DNA of 36,718 nt from the IMG/VR virus record IMGVR_UViG_3300003690_003731, positions 1 through 36,718 of that record; one strand, written 5' to 3'. The translations under genes were made by a program, and so were the position numbers. This stretch comes from a virus. Below, piece by piece: positions 28,901-35,976 of this stretch (position 1 is its first letter; each line of letters begins with the position of its first letter). The notes under the pieces were generated by a model. The model saw only the letters and a program-made list of their open reading frames with translations. It had not been told where the DNA came from and made no database searches.

Positions 28901-31499
28901 GCAAAGCACCGACCGCCTAAACCTTAATTTCGACGCCACCGCCGCAGGCGCTCTGGAGGCCGCCGGTAATCTCGCCCAGATCGCCGGTGGCGTTGATAAC
29001 CTCGCCGCGATCAATCAGGGCTACTACCAGGCCACCTACAGCGAAACCGAACGCCTAAGCCGCTCACAAGCGGATCTTCGCGCCTCACTGGCGGGCGTTA
29101 CCGATCAGGTGCCTACCACGGTTGCAGAACTACGCAACATGGTCGAAGCCCAGAACCTGAATGATGCAGCCGCAGGCGAACTGGCCGTGCGGCTAATGGA
29201 GCTAGCCCCGGCACTCAAGCAAACCAACGACGCAGTGCGCCAGGCCATCGAAGAGCAGTACCAGGAAAGCCTAGGCCGCGCCCCAGATGCGTCGGGCATG
29301 GACTACTGGTTTAACCAGGTAGCGACTGGCGGTGCAACGTTAGAGCGTGCCCTCTCAGCGATCGCCGCCAGCTCAGAAGCCGCCGCATTCGCGGCTGAAG
29401 ATGCAGCGGGCAGCGTCGATACCATGGCTGATGCGCTGCGCGAGCGTGAGCAGCTTGAACGCCAACTACTGACCCTGGAAGGCAACACAGCCGAGCTACG
29501 CCGCCGTGATCTTGAAGCGACAGACGAAAGCAACCGAGCGCTTCAGCAGCGAATTTGGGCCGTGCAAGATGAGCAAGAACGCCTGCGCAACTTAGAACGA
29601 CAGCAGCAAGAACGTGTGCGCACGATCCAGCAAGAAGCATCCGCCATGGCCCGCGCCCGAGAGCAGCTAGCCAGCTTTGGCGTCAGCATCACCAGCTACG
29701 TAGATAACCTGCGCAGCACCGACGCCGGTTTGGGCTCACCTGCCGACCAGCTAGCTGCCAGTTCTCAAGCGTTTTACGAACAATACGACAAGGCGGCATC
29801 GGGCGACCGTGATGCGATGAACAGCATCACGCAATATGCAGACCGATTTATTGAAGCCCAGCAAGGCTGGAGCGCGAGCGGTAGCCAGACGACGGCGACG
29901 ATCGACAAAGTCGTAGGCATGCTGGAATCGCTGCCCGAACAGCTTAGCCCTGAGCAATTTTTGGCGGATGAGTTCAGGGGGATCATCACTGATCAGACAG
30001 AAACACTAGGTGATGTATTTGGCAGCGGCTTTAGCAATGCCATCACTTCGCTCTCTCAGAACTTTGACCAGCTCGATACGAATTTGAATGGTCTGCTGAC
30101 TTACGATGAGATTAAAAGAGCGTTAGGTGACAAGGCAACAGACGCCCAGGTTGCAGTATTAATCGCTGCCGTAGATACAAACGGCGACGGCATGATCAGT
30201 CGCCAAGAGCTGACCAATGCCCGGTTGGGAGGGCTAGCAAAAGGCGTTGCATCATCGCTAGAGGGGTCATTTGACCTCTTAGACACCAGCTTAGACGGAT
30301 TGCTGACCTATTCTGAGCTGAGGCAAGGCCTGGGCGGGCTCGCAACTGACGCCCAAGTAAAAGCCATGATGCGCAGTATGGATCTCAACGCCGATGGCGT
30401 CATCAGTCAGTTAGAGAGTGTCGTTATCGCAAGCATGCCCACAGATGCGGTACTCGGTACCGTACTTCGCAACAAAATGACCGAAGTGGGCAGCCGTCAA
30501 TTGACCCACAGTCAGGTTCGCAATGCACTCTCCCCGATTGCAACCGACGCTGAAATTAGCCGATTGATACGCGAAGTCGATGTTAACGGCGACGGCATGA
30601 TCAGTCAGCAAGAACTGACTAATTCGCGCCTTGGCGGGTTGTCCCACGGGATCGCTAACGCTGTTGCCGGTGAATTCGACCGTATCGACCTTAGCGCTGA
30701 CGGACTGATCGACTACAACGAGTTTCGTAAGACGTTTGCCGGAATGGCGACCGACAGCCAGCTGCGCCGAATTTTTAACCAGCTGGATGCGACGCGCACG
30801 GGCACGATCTCACGTCTAGATGCGCAAACTAATGAGCTCGTAACAGCCGCTAAGTCTATCGACCTGTCCGAACAAGAACAGTCCATTGTCCGCGCCTTAA
30901 ATGCGCAGCAAAACTCGGACACAGTTCGTTGGTGGGGTTGGAATTTTGCTAATGAGTTCCAGCGTAAGTTTAAACCGTCGGTTGGTGAGGGCATTGGTGT
31001 CTCGCTTGCACCGGCGCAAAACGGCGATGGCGCACGTTCGATTGCAAAAGCGTTCAAGCAAATTCTTGGTGCCAATACAAACGGCTCTCACGCAACCGGA
31101 CTGGGTTATGTCCCGTTTGATGGCTATATCGCAGAACTGCACAAAGGCGAGATGGTCGCGACCGCGGAAGATGCAAAAGTGCTCCGAGAATTGGCGGGTG
31201 GTGCTGCGATGTCAGCTCCGCCGATGCCAGCCCCGCGCGGGCTACCCATGCCCACGTTGCCCGCGTTCCCACTACTCGACCAAAGCGATCAGACGCAGCT
31301 AATGCGCGACGTATTAAATGAAAACAAGCAGCTACGCGCTGACATTAAAAAGCTGATGAGTGAAAGCAACAAACACCTGGCAGCGGCCAATAACCAACGC
31401 GGTGCGGCGGCGAAGGGGCAGATCGGCGCCATCGAGCGCGGCAACAAGATGCTTAAGCGCATGGACGATGACAAGCGGCTGGAGGCGGCGAAACGATGA
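25980..31499 (+). CDS. Tape measure protein with DUF4214-like and EF-hand repeats
   Basis: A 1839-aa tail tape measure protein. Start GTG 25980 with AAGGA upstream. The N-terminal ~90-300 region (STEGVMQAQQTLMTFRNIRG, LTRSGTVFTAAQRDMVRGMV) is TMP_2-like; hydrophobic segments lie at ~325-385. A Gly-rich stretch covers ~670-820. A DUF4214-like segment is at ~1091-1137 (QYQESLGRAPDASGMDYWFN). Seven EF-hand-like loops begin at residues 1366, 1399, 1435, 1468, 1534, 1570 and 1603; an eighth, near 1503, is degenerate. The end carries YVPFDGYIAELHKGEMV, usual in tape measures. Calcium-binding repeats in this place are unusual. The 3' end overlaps the next gene by 4 bp. Confidence 0.93.
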   Translation: MAQDLTLGVKLTGDGSQLSGTLKDVRNDVREFGTTTEREGDRSERSLSDFGSTAQKEGSKAARALRSTGTEVSSVSNHLGSMQRIATAALTTLVGFVGIRGISNEWSEIRRESELLERNLFRQQQLIETTGRTAERSAQQMLEQSRALALGTLQSTEGVMQAQQTLMTFRNIRGEVFDQAIEGALDLASAMGTDLNSTILQVAKALEDPVTGMTALTRSGTVFTAAQRDMVRGMVETNRTADAQAFILSELAAQYGGVAKAEAAGLAGAQDTIGQAMQEARLEIGEYLQVGKRLSAFYNNTATTIFQFNDALGSGDLDGHIRLMTTTAAAVGAAAGAYATYRAILVSATVAQWAFNTAVRANPLGIAITLLGAAAGAMFAYREEVTLAGSESFQTSIDVDGLTSSFHLLTEAQQENKRASLTADLIEMRVEAGRLGSELVEVSRKVRNSGQLTPQGGALPVATPEDIQKGRELRQELGMLLSDIDNGSQLLSEYDQAMASLGETTRDTDTRTRTLAETNAAASKAADELAKSTQGQADALEDLYDRLIPGRRETVQLARDIQTLNLAIAMGTGNIGQNIQAMGLLQQQFIEAQNDTDDLAKKTVDAAFTMEGAWDEVRLNGLRRLDDGFTDLWEGAIDGSLNAGEIMKRGLNQTLAEMGQMAFTRPITVQFATSMGFGGTGAGGQQAGGGAQSFGGMPSFSGMMDGSGAIANAYRAFQGTGSTYAGTFGSELAVQTQGGLKAGFESFAASGVGNATLGLGGGFVGSKLGGSVFGESKEQQIGATVGGIAGQVLIPIPGVGAGIGSFLGSGLGSLFGSAPTKFSGRFGTTASLDRSEGAGKDGVFEHQADGRFYRETALGYAGFRDQGTERLQRAGVGEDKQWAEDLVNATAAMDALTVSVARSDEQVSTMRDTVQGLEASGRNAGEIIEFALKGRALAALESIGYTFSDAVSSLPADEFTARLEIMAGGMGVLMQSTDRLNLNFDATAAGALEAAGNLAQIAGGVDNLAAINQGYYQATYSETERLSRSQADLRASLAGVTDQVPTTVAELRNMVEAQNLNDAAAGELAVRLMELAPALKQTNDAVRQAIEEQYQESLGRAPDASGMDYWFNQVATGGATLERALSAIAASSEAAAFAAEDAAGSVDTMADALREREQLERQLLTLEGNTAELRRRDLEATDESNRALQQRIWAVQDEQERLRNLERQQQERVRTIQQEASAMARAREQLASFGVSITSYVDNLRSTDAGLGSPADQLAASSQAFYEQYDKAASGDRDAMNSITQYADRFIEAQQGWSASGSQTTATIDKVVGMLESLPEQLSPEQFLADEFRGIITDQTETLGDVFGSGFSNAITSLSQNFDQLDTNLNGLLTYDEIKRALGDKATDAQVAVLIAAVDTNGDGMISRQELTNARLGGLAKGVASSLEGSFDLLDTSLDGLLTYSELRQGLGGLATDAQVKAMMRSMDLNADGVISQLESVVIASMPTDAVLGTVLRNKMTEVGSRQLTHSQVRNALSPIATDAEISRLIREVDVNGDGMISQQELTNSRLGGLSHGIANAVAGEFDRIDLSADGLIDYNEFRKTFAGMATDSQLRRIFNQLDATRTGTISRLDAQTNELVTAAKSIDLSEQEQSIVRALNAQQNSDTVRWWGWNFANEFQRKFKPSVGEGIGVSLAPAQNGDGARSIAKAFKQILGANTNGSHATGLGYVPFDGYIAELHKGEMVATAEDAKVLRELAGGAAMSAPPMPAPRGLPMPTLPAFPLLDQSDQTQLMRDVLNENKQLRADIKKLMSESNKHLAAANNQRGAAAKGQIGAIERGNKMLKRMDDDKRLEAAKR

Positions 31500-32932
31500 C
31501 CTGGACGCTGATTATTCGTGACGCCCGTGATGAAGAGAACCAGCCGCAAACGTTGCGGTTTAGCCTGGGTATTTATTTGGATGATGAAGACAATTTCTAC
31601 GATCCACGCATCTTGCAGCCCGGCTTGTACGAAGCGGGCCTATACGCTGGCCAACTTCTGCAACAGAGCCGCAGCGGCTACGGCGAAACAACGTTAGTCA
31701 ATTCAGACGGCGGGCTGGATTATCTTGCCGACTACGCGGTTGATGGGCGAGAGATGGAGCTTGCGTTTGAAGGCGTTCCGCAAGTTATAGGCACCGTCGC
31801 ACGCCTGGCGTTTTCCGAGACGGAAGTGTCCGTGGTGTTGCGTGACCCGCTTGAACCGCTGCGATCACCTCATCCCATGCAGACCTATGCAGGCACCAAC
31901 GTACTACCGGATGGGCTGGAAGGCACCCAGGATGACATCGCGGGCGAATCGAAGCCTATGGTGTTCGGCGAAGTGCGCAACGCCCAGCCCGTGCAGGTCA
32001 ATACCGCCAAGTTGATCTACCAGGTGTCTTCGCTTTCAGACTGCAATGTCACAGCTGTTTATGACCGAGGCTACGCGCTCGATAACGGCGGCGACTACAC
32101 CAGCTTGGCGCAGCTACAGAGCACCGAGCCCGCGCCTGACGAGTTCCGCAGCTACCAGGGTTACATCCGCCTAGGTAGCACAGCTACAGGCACCATCACC
32201 GTCGACGCTGAACAGAGCGACCCACGGGCAGGCACCGTTGCGCAGGCGCTGGCCGTTGCACGTGGCTACACACTGCATTCTAGCGACGTGGCCACGCTCA
32301 ACGAATATGGCGCTGTACGCTTCTACCTCACAGGCGAAACCAACACGCTGGAGCTGCTCGATCGCATCGCTGAAAGCATTGGCGGGTGGCTCGCGGTACA
32401 ACCTGACCAAGTACTGCGCCTGGGGGATTGGGAAGAACCTGAGCCAACCGATGATGCAGTCCGCGACTACTCAATTGAGACATTAAGCCGAAGCGCCACT
32501 GGAGCTGGTGAAGGTGGCCTGCCGGTGTGGCGCGTCACACTGGAATGCGACCGCATCGAGACCGTTCAAAACGACCTATCCGGCGATGTGAGCAACGCCC
32601 GCCGCGCGCGTATGGCTAAGCAAACCCGCCGCGTGGTGGCCACGGATCAATCCGTTCGCGATCGACACCCATTGGCCAGTGAAATAACGATTAACAGCGT
32701 CCTGGCCAGCTATTCAAAAAGCCAAGAAGTCGCCCAGCGGGTACTCGCATTGTTGAGTGTTCGGCGTGACACCGTAAAGGTTGAGGCTATCGAAGCACCA
32801 CTACCCACGGTGGGCGGAAATCTCACGCTCATCACTCCCAGGCAGGGCTACGGGGATGGCCGCGCAATGCGCGTTACAGGCTACCGACTCAACGCAGAAA
32901 CCGATGAACTCACTTTGAATCTTTGGGGCTGA
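31496..32932 (+). CDS. Distal tail / baseplate-hub-type protein (478 aa)
   Basis: Follows the tape measure with an ATGA overlap, the position of distal tail proteins in B3-like siphoviruses. Not assigned to a named family with certainty. Long beta-rich stretches are seen (FSLGIYLDDEDNFYDPRILQ, GYIRLGSTATGTITVDAEQS) and the C-terminal half has RIAESIGGWLAVQPDQVLRL and ITLITPRQGYG-like NLTLITPRQGYGDGRAMRVT, which resembles hub-like tail proteins. A structural role at the tail tip is likely. Confidence 0.7.
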   Translation: MTWTLIIRDARDEENQPQTLRFSLGIYLDDEDNFYDPRILQPGLYEAGLYAGQLLQQSRSGYGETTLVNSDGGLDYLADYAVDGREMELAFEGVPQVIGTVARLAFSETEVSVVLRDPLEPLRSPHPMQTYAGTNVLPDGLEGTQDDIAGESKPMVFGEVRNAQPVQVNTAKLIYQVSSLSDCNVTAVYDRGYALDNGGDYTSLAQLQSTEPAPDEFRSYQGYIRLGSTATGTITVDAEQSDPRAGTVAQALAVARGYTLHSSDVATLNEYGAVRFYLTGETNTLELLDRIAESIGGWLAVQPDQVLRLGDWEEPEPTDDAVRDYSIETLSRSATGAGEGGLPVWRVTLECDRIETVQNDLSGDVSNARRARMAKQTRRVVATDQSVRDRHPLASEITINSVLASYSKSQEVAQRVLALLSVRRDTVKVEAIEAPLPTVGGNLTLITPRQGYGDGRAMRVTGYRLNAETDELTLNLWG

Positions 32933-32933
32933 T

Positions 32934-33809
32934 ATGGCACTTGATCCGAATAAGATAGCCCTTTGCTGGCCTAACTATATAGATACCGCCGTTGTGAGTG
33001 GCGGTGCTTGGGTGCCCACGCTACCCCTTGAGCACGTGAAAGACGCTCGTTTTTCGGTCGTCGCTAAAACAGCATCGTTAGACCCTATTGATACCCAGTT
33101 TTCAATCACATTACCTAAGCGGCAGCGACTACATGCACTCGCGATCCCCGCCCACAACATGAGTTCAACCGCGACGTTGCGCGCCCGTGTCTATCGCGAT
33201 GCTGGGCAAACAGACCTAATCCTAAATACAGGCTGGCAAGACGTATGGCCAGTCTTGTACGGCTTAGATGACGTGGTTTGGGGCAACGACAATTTTTGGA
33301 ACCGTCGATTGGCTGAAGATGATCGACAGAACTACACACCGCTGGCGATCGTGTTCTTTGAAGAACGGTTACTAGGCAGCAGTATGCATGTGGAGCTGCG
33401 TGATACCGCCAACACTGACGGTGCCATTGTCATGGGCCGAGTGATGGTGACCGACGTGTGGCAGCCGCGTAAAAACCTGGATCACGGCGTTCAGCATGGT
33501 TACGACACCGGCACACAGATCACGTGGGCGGGCGATCCGTCACGCACAGGCTATGCACGTCGAGTGACGCCCAAGCGCACAGTCACGTTCGACTTAAATA
33601 ACCTCAACGAAGATGAAGCCTTTCTGCGCATCCATCGCTTGCAGCGCACTCAGGACATCGTCGGTGAGATCCTCTACCTCTGGTCGCCGGTACCGTCCCC
33701 TATCAACTTTGCACGCGCCATGATCGCACAGCAAACCGAGCTGAACGGCATTACCTACCCCTATTACGCGAATTATGAACACGCGATGTCACTACTGGAG
33801 ATCCTATAA
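32934..33809 (+). CDS. Tail tip protein of unknown family (291 aa)
   Basis: A soluble beta-rich protein in the tail module, directly before the fibre gene (stop 33809, next start 33810). Features include IALCWPNYIDTAVVSGGAWV, QFSITLPKRQRLHALAIPAH, ELRDTANTDGAIVMGRVMVT and QTELNGITYPYYANYEHAMS. I know similar proteins only as 'phage tail protein' in transposable siphoviruses. The start ATG 32934 has only GGGG as a weak SD, so translation may be coupled to the upstream stop. Confidence 0.68.
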   Translation: MALDPNKIALCWPNYIDTAVVSGGAWVPTLPLEHVKDARFSVVAKTASLDPIDTQFSITLPKRQRLHALAIPAHNMSSTATLRARVYRDAGQTDLILNTGWQDVWPVLYGLDDVVWGNDNFWNRRLAEDDRQNYTPLAIVFFEERLLGSSMHVELRDTANTDGAIVMGRVMVTDVWQPRKNLDHGVQHGYDTGTQITWAGDPSRTGYARRVTPKRTVTFDLNNLNEDEAFLRIHRLQRTQDIVGEILYLWSPVPSPINFARAMIAQQTELNGITYPYYANYEHAMSLLEIL

Positions 33810-35363
33810 ATGGCGAGCGTAACGTTTCCCGAAGAACTAGGTGGCAATGGCCAGACCTACACCGACGACGCAGACCCGGACACAGGCCTGGACGGCCTAG
33901 GTTACACCGTCCGGTTTATACCGTGCTTAAAGCAAGCAGTAGCGATGTCTGCCTTCGCCAAGGCAAGGGCGGTGGACGTCGATCAGTTTGTAGCATTGTG
34001 CCAAGATCTAAGCGAGCAAGTGGCTACCGATAAACAAGCTGTTGCCGACGACCGCCTCCACATCGATCAACAAAAAGGCCTGGTAGACGATGCCGCTCAG
34101 CAAGTGGCTACCGATAAACAAGCTGTTGCCGATGACCGACTCCATATCGATCAGCAAAAAGGCTTGGTAGACGATGCCGCTCAGCAAGTGGCTACCGATA
34201 AACAAGACGTTGCCGATGACCGCCTCCATATCGATCAACAAAAAGGCTTGGTAGACGAAGCCGCTCAGCAAGTGGCTACCGATAAACAAGACGTTGCCGA
34301 TGACCGCCTCCACATCGATCAACAAAAAGGCCTGGTAGACGATACCGCTGAGCAAGTGGCTACCGATAAACAAGCTGTTGCCGATGACCGCCTCCACATC
34401 GATCAACAAAAAGGCCTGGTAGACGACGCCGCTGAGCAAGTGGGTATCGATAAACAAGCTGTTGCCGATGACCGCCTCCACATCGATCAACAAAAAGGCC
34501 TGGTAGACGACGCCGCTCAGCAAGTGGCTACCGATAAACAAGCTGTTGCCGATGACCGCCTCCATATCGATCAACAAAAAGGCCTGATAGACGATGCCGC
34601 TCAACAGGTTGCTACCGATAAACAAGCTGTTGCCGACCTAGCGTTCGCTGCCGGTCAGTCAGCGAACGCTGCTGAAACAGCGAAAACGGACGCCGAGGAT
34701 CTATACGGTGACCTCGCTGCAGTAGAGGCGGCGCGTAACGACGCATCCAACTCGGCAACCGAAGCGGCGGACTCTGCGTTGGCTGCCCAAGCCGCCGCGA
34801 ATCAGCTGAGCGGTGTAGCAGTAGGCGAGGTACGGATGTTCACGTCTGCGCTACTACCACCAAATTGGCGTATTTGTGACGGTCATTATTTGGAGGAAGG
34901 CGTAGCCGACCCCCTACGCACACAGCTTTTAGACGCTGAATCCCCGTTCGGGAGTTTTTTTGGCGACCCGAAAGTACCGGATTTGCGGGGCCGTTCCCCG
35001 GTAGCGGCCACACTCGCCCCTACCGCTGGGGCGCCACTAACCCAATTTGATGTGGAGCTAGGCGAGACTCGCGGCCAAGAGACAACTACCCTAACGGCCG
35101 ACAACCTGCCGACTCACTCCCACGAGTTCACTGTGACAGCGGCCACTGACAGCGCCGGGCAGAGCACGCCCGCTACAGGAGACTACCTAGCCAGCGGGAG
35201 AGTTAATCTCAATGACCCTGTTCGTAATTACTTCCGTGGCACCCCTACCGAGACAGTCGAGCTAGCAAACGATCAGACAGCCGATGCGGGTAACGGTCAG
35301 AGCTTCACAAATTTACCGCCCCAACTGGGGCTCGTGTTCGCTATTTATGCGGGCGTTAACTGA
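33810..35363 (+). CDS. Tail fibre with 28-residue repeats and C-terminal collar domain
   Basis: A 517-aa fibre protein. After an N-terminal attachment part (~1-68), seven near-identical 28-residue units follow (QVATDKQAVADDRLHIDQQK + GLVDDAAQ), plus a partial eighth. 28 residues is four heptads, so a long rod-like coiled coil (probably trimeric) is expected. A further Ala-rich helical segment leads into a tail-collar domain from ~345 (GEVRMFTSALLPPNWRICDG, FFGDPKVPDLRGRSPV, LGETRGQETTTLTADNLPTH with THSH, ending PPQLGLVFAIYAGVN). The C-terminal domain is the likely receptor-binding tip. No invertible segment or Gin-type invertase is seen, unlike Mu. Confidence 0.9.
   Translation: MASVTFPEELGGNGQTYTDDADPDTGLDGLGYTVRFIPCLKQAVAMSAFAKARAVDVDQFVALCQDLSEQVATDKQAVADDRLHIDQQKGLVDDAAQQVATDKQAVADDRLHIDQQKGLVDDAAQQVATDKQDVADDRLHIDQQKGLVDEAAQQVATDKQDVADDRLHIDQQKGLVDDTAEQVATDKQAVADDRLHIDQQKGLVDDAAEQVGIDKQAVADDRLHIDQQKGLVDDAAQQVATDKQAVADDRLHIDQQKGLIDDAAQQVATDKQAVADLAFAAGQSANAAETAKTDAEDLYGDLAAVEAARNDASNSATEAADSALAAQAAANQLSGVAVGEVRMFTSALLPPNWRICDGHYLEEGVADPLRTQLLDAESPFGSFFGDPKVPDLRGRSPVAATLAPTAGAPLTQFDVELGETRGQETTTLTADNLPTHSHEFTVTAATDSAGQSTPATGDYLASGRVNLNDPVRNYFRGTPTETVELANDQTADAGNGQSFTNLPPQLGLVFAIYAGVN
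34017..34637 (+). repeat. Tandem 84-bp repeat in the tail fibre gene (7.4 copies)
   Basis: Units start at 34017, 34101, 34185, 34269, 34353, 34437 and 34521, with a partial eighth at 34605-34637. The period of 84 bp keeps the reading frame. Units differ by a few bases, some silent (GACGACCGCCTC versus GATGACCGACTC) and some changing a residue (GCT to GAC, GCTACC to GGTATC). High identity suggests recent expansion or conversion, and copy number could change by recombination. Confidence 0.97.
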
Positions 35364-35381
35364 TCACACTGGAGTTCAATC

Positions 35382-35636
35382 GTGAAAATTTTCATCTTAA
35401 AACTCATCCAACCGTTCAACGCTGGACATGATGTCACGCAAGGAATGTTGATACGTGCAGAGTCAGAAGGCGACGCACGGGCTATGGCTGATCAAAAAAC
35501 GCGGGTCGAGTACGAGGATAACGGCGATTGGCGTCCCAGACATCGCCCGTGGATCGATACGAGATTAACGTCGTGTGCAGAGATGACTAGCGAGGGCGCG
35601 GCAGAGATTGTGATGATGGATTATCAGGCGGGATGA
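35382..35636 (+). CDS. Small hypothetical protein after tail fibre (84 aa)
   Basis: Unrecognised. Begins at GTG 35382 with GGAG 7 nt upstream. MKIFILKLIQPFNAGHDVTQ forms a strand-helix start; the middle is charged (RAESEGDARAMADQKTRVEY) and the end is helical and acidic. It could be a fibre assembly chaperone, which often follows fibre genes, but nothing in the sequence proves it. Confidence 0.6.
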   Translation: MKIFILKLIQPFNAGHDVTQGMLIRAESEGDARAMADQKTRVEYEDNGDWRPRHRPWIDTRLTSCAEMTSEGAAEIVMMDYQAG

Positions 35637-35778
35637 GAAGAGGAGTGACCACCTAAGGTGCTGGAACACCTGAGATGGCCACCAACAAGCAGAACACCCT
35701 GCAAGTCGGCCAAGACTCCCCTGCCTAGCTAGGCGTTAGAGAGTCTAAGCCAAACGTTAGAACGTTATAAGGCTTGAC
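35637..35778 (+). promoter_or_regulatory. Control region before com-methylase operon
   Basis: This 142-bp gap is dense in inverted repeats: CACCT-A-AGGTG (35650-35660), GCCTAGCTAGGC (35723-35734, perfect palindrome), TTAGA-GAG-TCTAA (35736-35748) and AACGTT-AG-AACGTT (35753-35766). The TTAGA dyad (TTA-N7-TAA) is similar to, but not the same as, the TTA-N8-TAA dyads of the two late promoters; TATAAG at 35766-35771 could be a -10 box. By analogy with Mu Pmom it may be an activator-dependent promoter. A 17-codon ORF here is not convincing. Confidence 0.45.
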
Positions 35779-35976
35779 ATGGTGTTAATCGAAATCCGTT
35801 GTACGCGGTGCAACCGCAAGCTGGCCAACGTCAGCGATTACCAGTTCATTGAAATAAAGTGCCCGCGTTGCAGGCACTTAAACCAGCAGAGAGCCGCGAG
35901 CTCCAAGCCCGTAAAGGAGATGTCTCGTGGCTACCCCAATCATTCCATGGATGGGCGGCAAGCGCCGCCTAGCTGA
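35779..35976 (+). CDS. com: Com-like zinc-finger translational activator
   Basis: A 65-aa protein of the Mu Com family. Two CxxC knuckles are visible, Cys8/Cys11 (CTRC) and Cys28/Cys31 (CPRC), in IRCTRCNRKLANVSDYQF-IEIKCPRCRHL. Mu Com binds the mom mRNA and opens a hairpin that hides the mom start codon. Here the gene overlaps the methylase gene by 50 bp in another frame, so Com is likely the translational activator of that methylase. The start ATG 35779 has TAAGG upstream. Confidence 0.85.
   Translation: MVLIEIRCTRCNRKLANVSDYQFIEIKCPRCRHLNQQRAASSKPVKEMSRGYPNHSMDGRQAPPS
35893..35931 (+). promoter_or_regulatory. Start-codon hairpin at the com-methylase junction
   Basis: GCCGCGAG (35893-35900) can pair with CTCGTGGC (35924-35931) over 8 bp including one G.U. 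The methylase GTG start (35927-35929) lies within the 3' arm. The SD AAAGGAG (35913-35919) lies in the 23-nt loop. The whole element is inside the com reading frame, as in Mu com-mom. It is a candidate Com-controlled translation switch. Confidence 0.65.

Noticed and set aside
28375-29640. Several long ORFs on either strand within the tape measure
   Set aside because: They are shadow frames of a GC-biased coding region, with low-complexity Ser/Arg/Ala products and no SD.
34008-34625. A 205-aa leftward ORF with hydrophobic repeats opposite the tail fibre repeats
   Set aside because: It is the mirror of the 84-bp repeat: the repeated frame on the other strand happens to lack stops. It has no SD and no context, and the sense-strand fibre explains it fully.
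34017-34637. Regular repeats that could suggest a CRISPR array
   Set aside because: The 84-bp units are contiguous, in frame and without unique spacers; they encode coiled-coil repeats.
33810-35636. Mu-like invertible G segment with alternate fibre genes
   Set aside because: No inverted repeats flanking the fibre, no second fibre C-terminus and no Gin-type recombinase gene were found in the window.
35675-35728. A 17-codon ORF starting ATGGCC before com
   Set aside because: No SD, no recognised motif, and it lies among palindromes that better explain the region.
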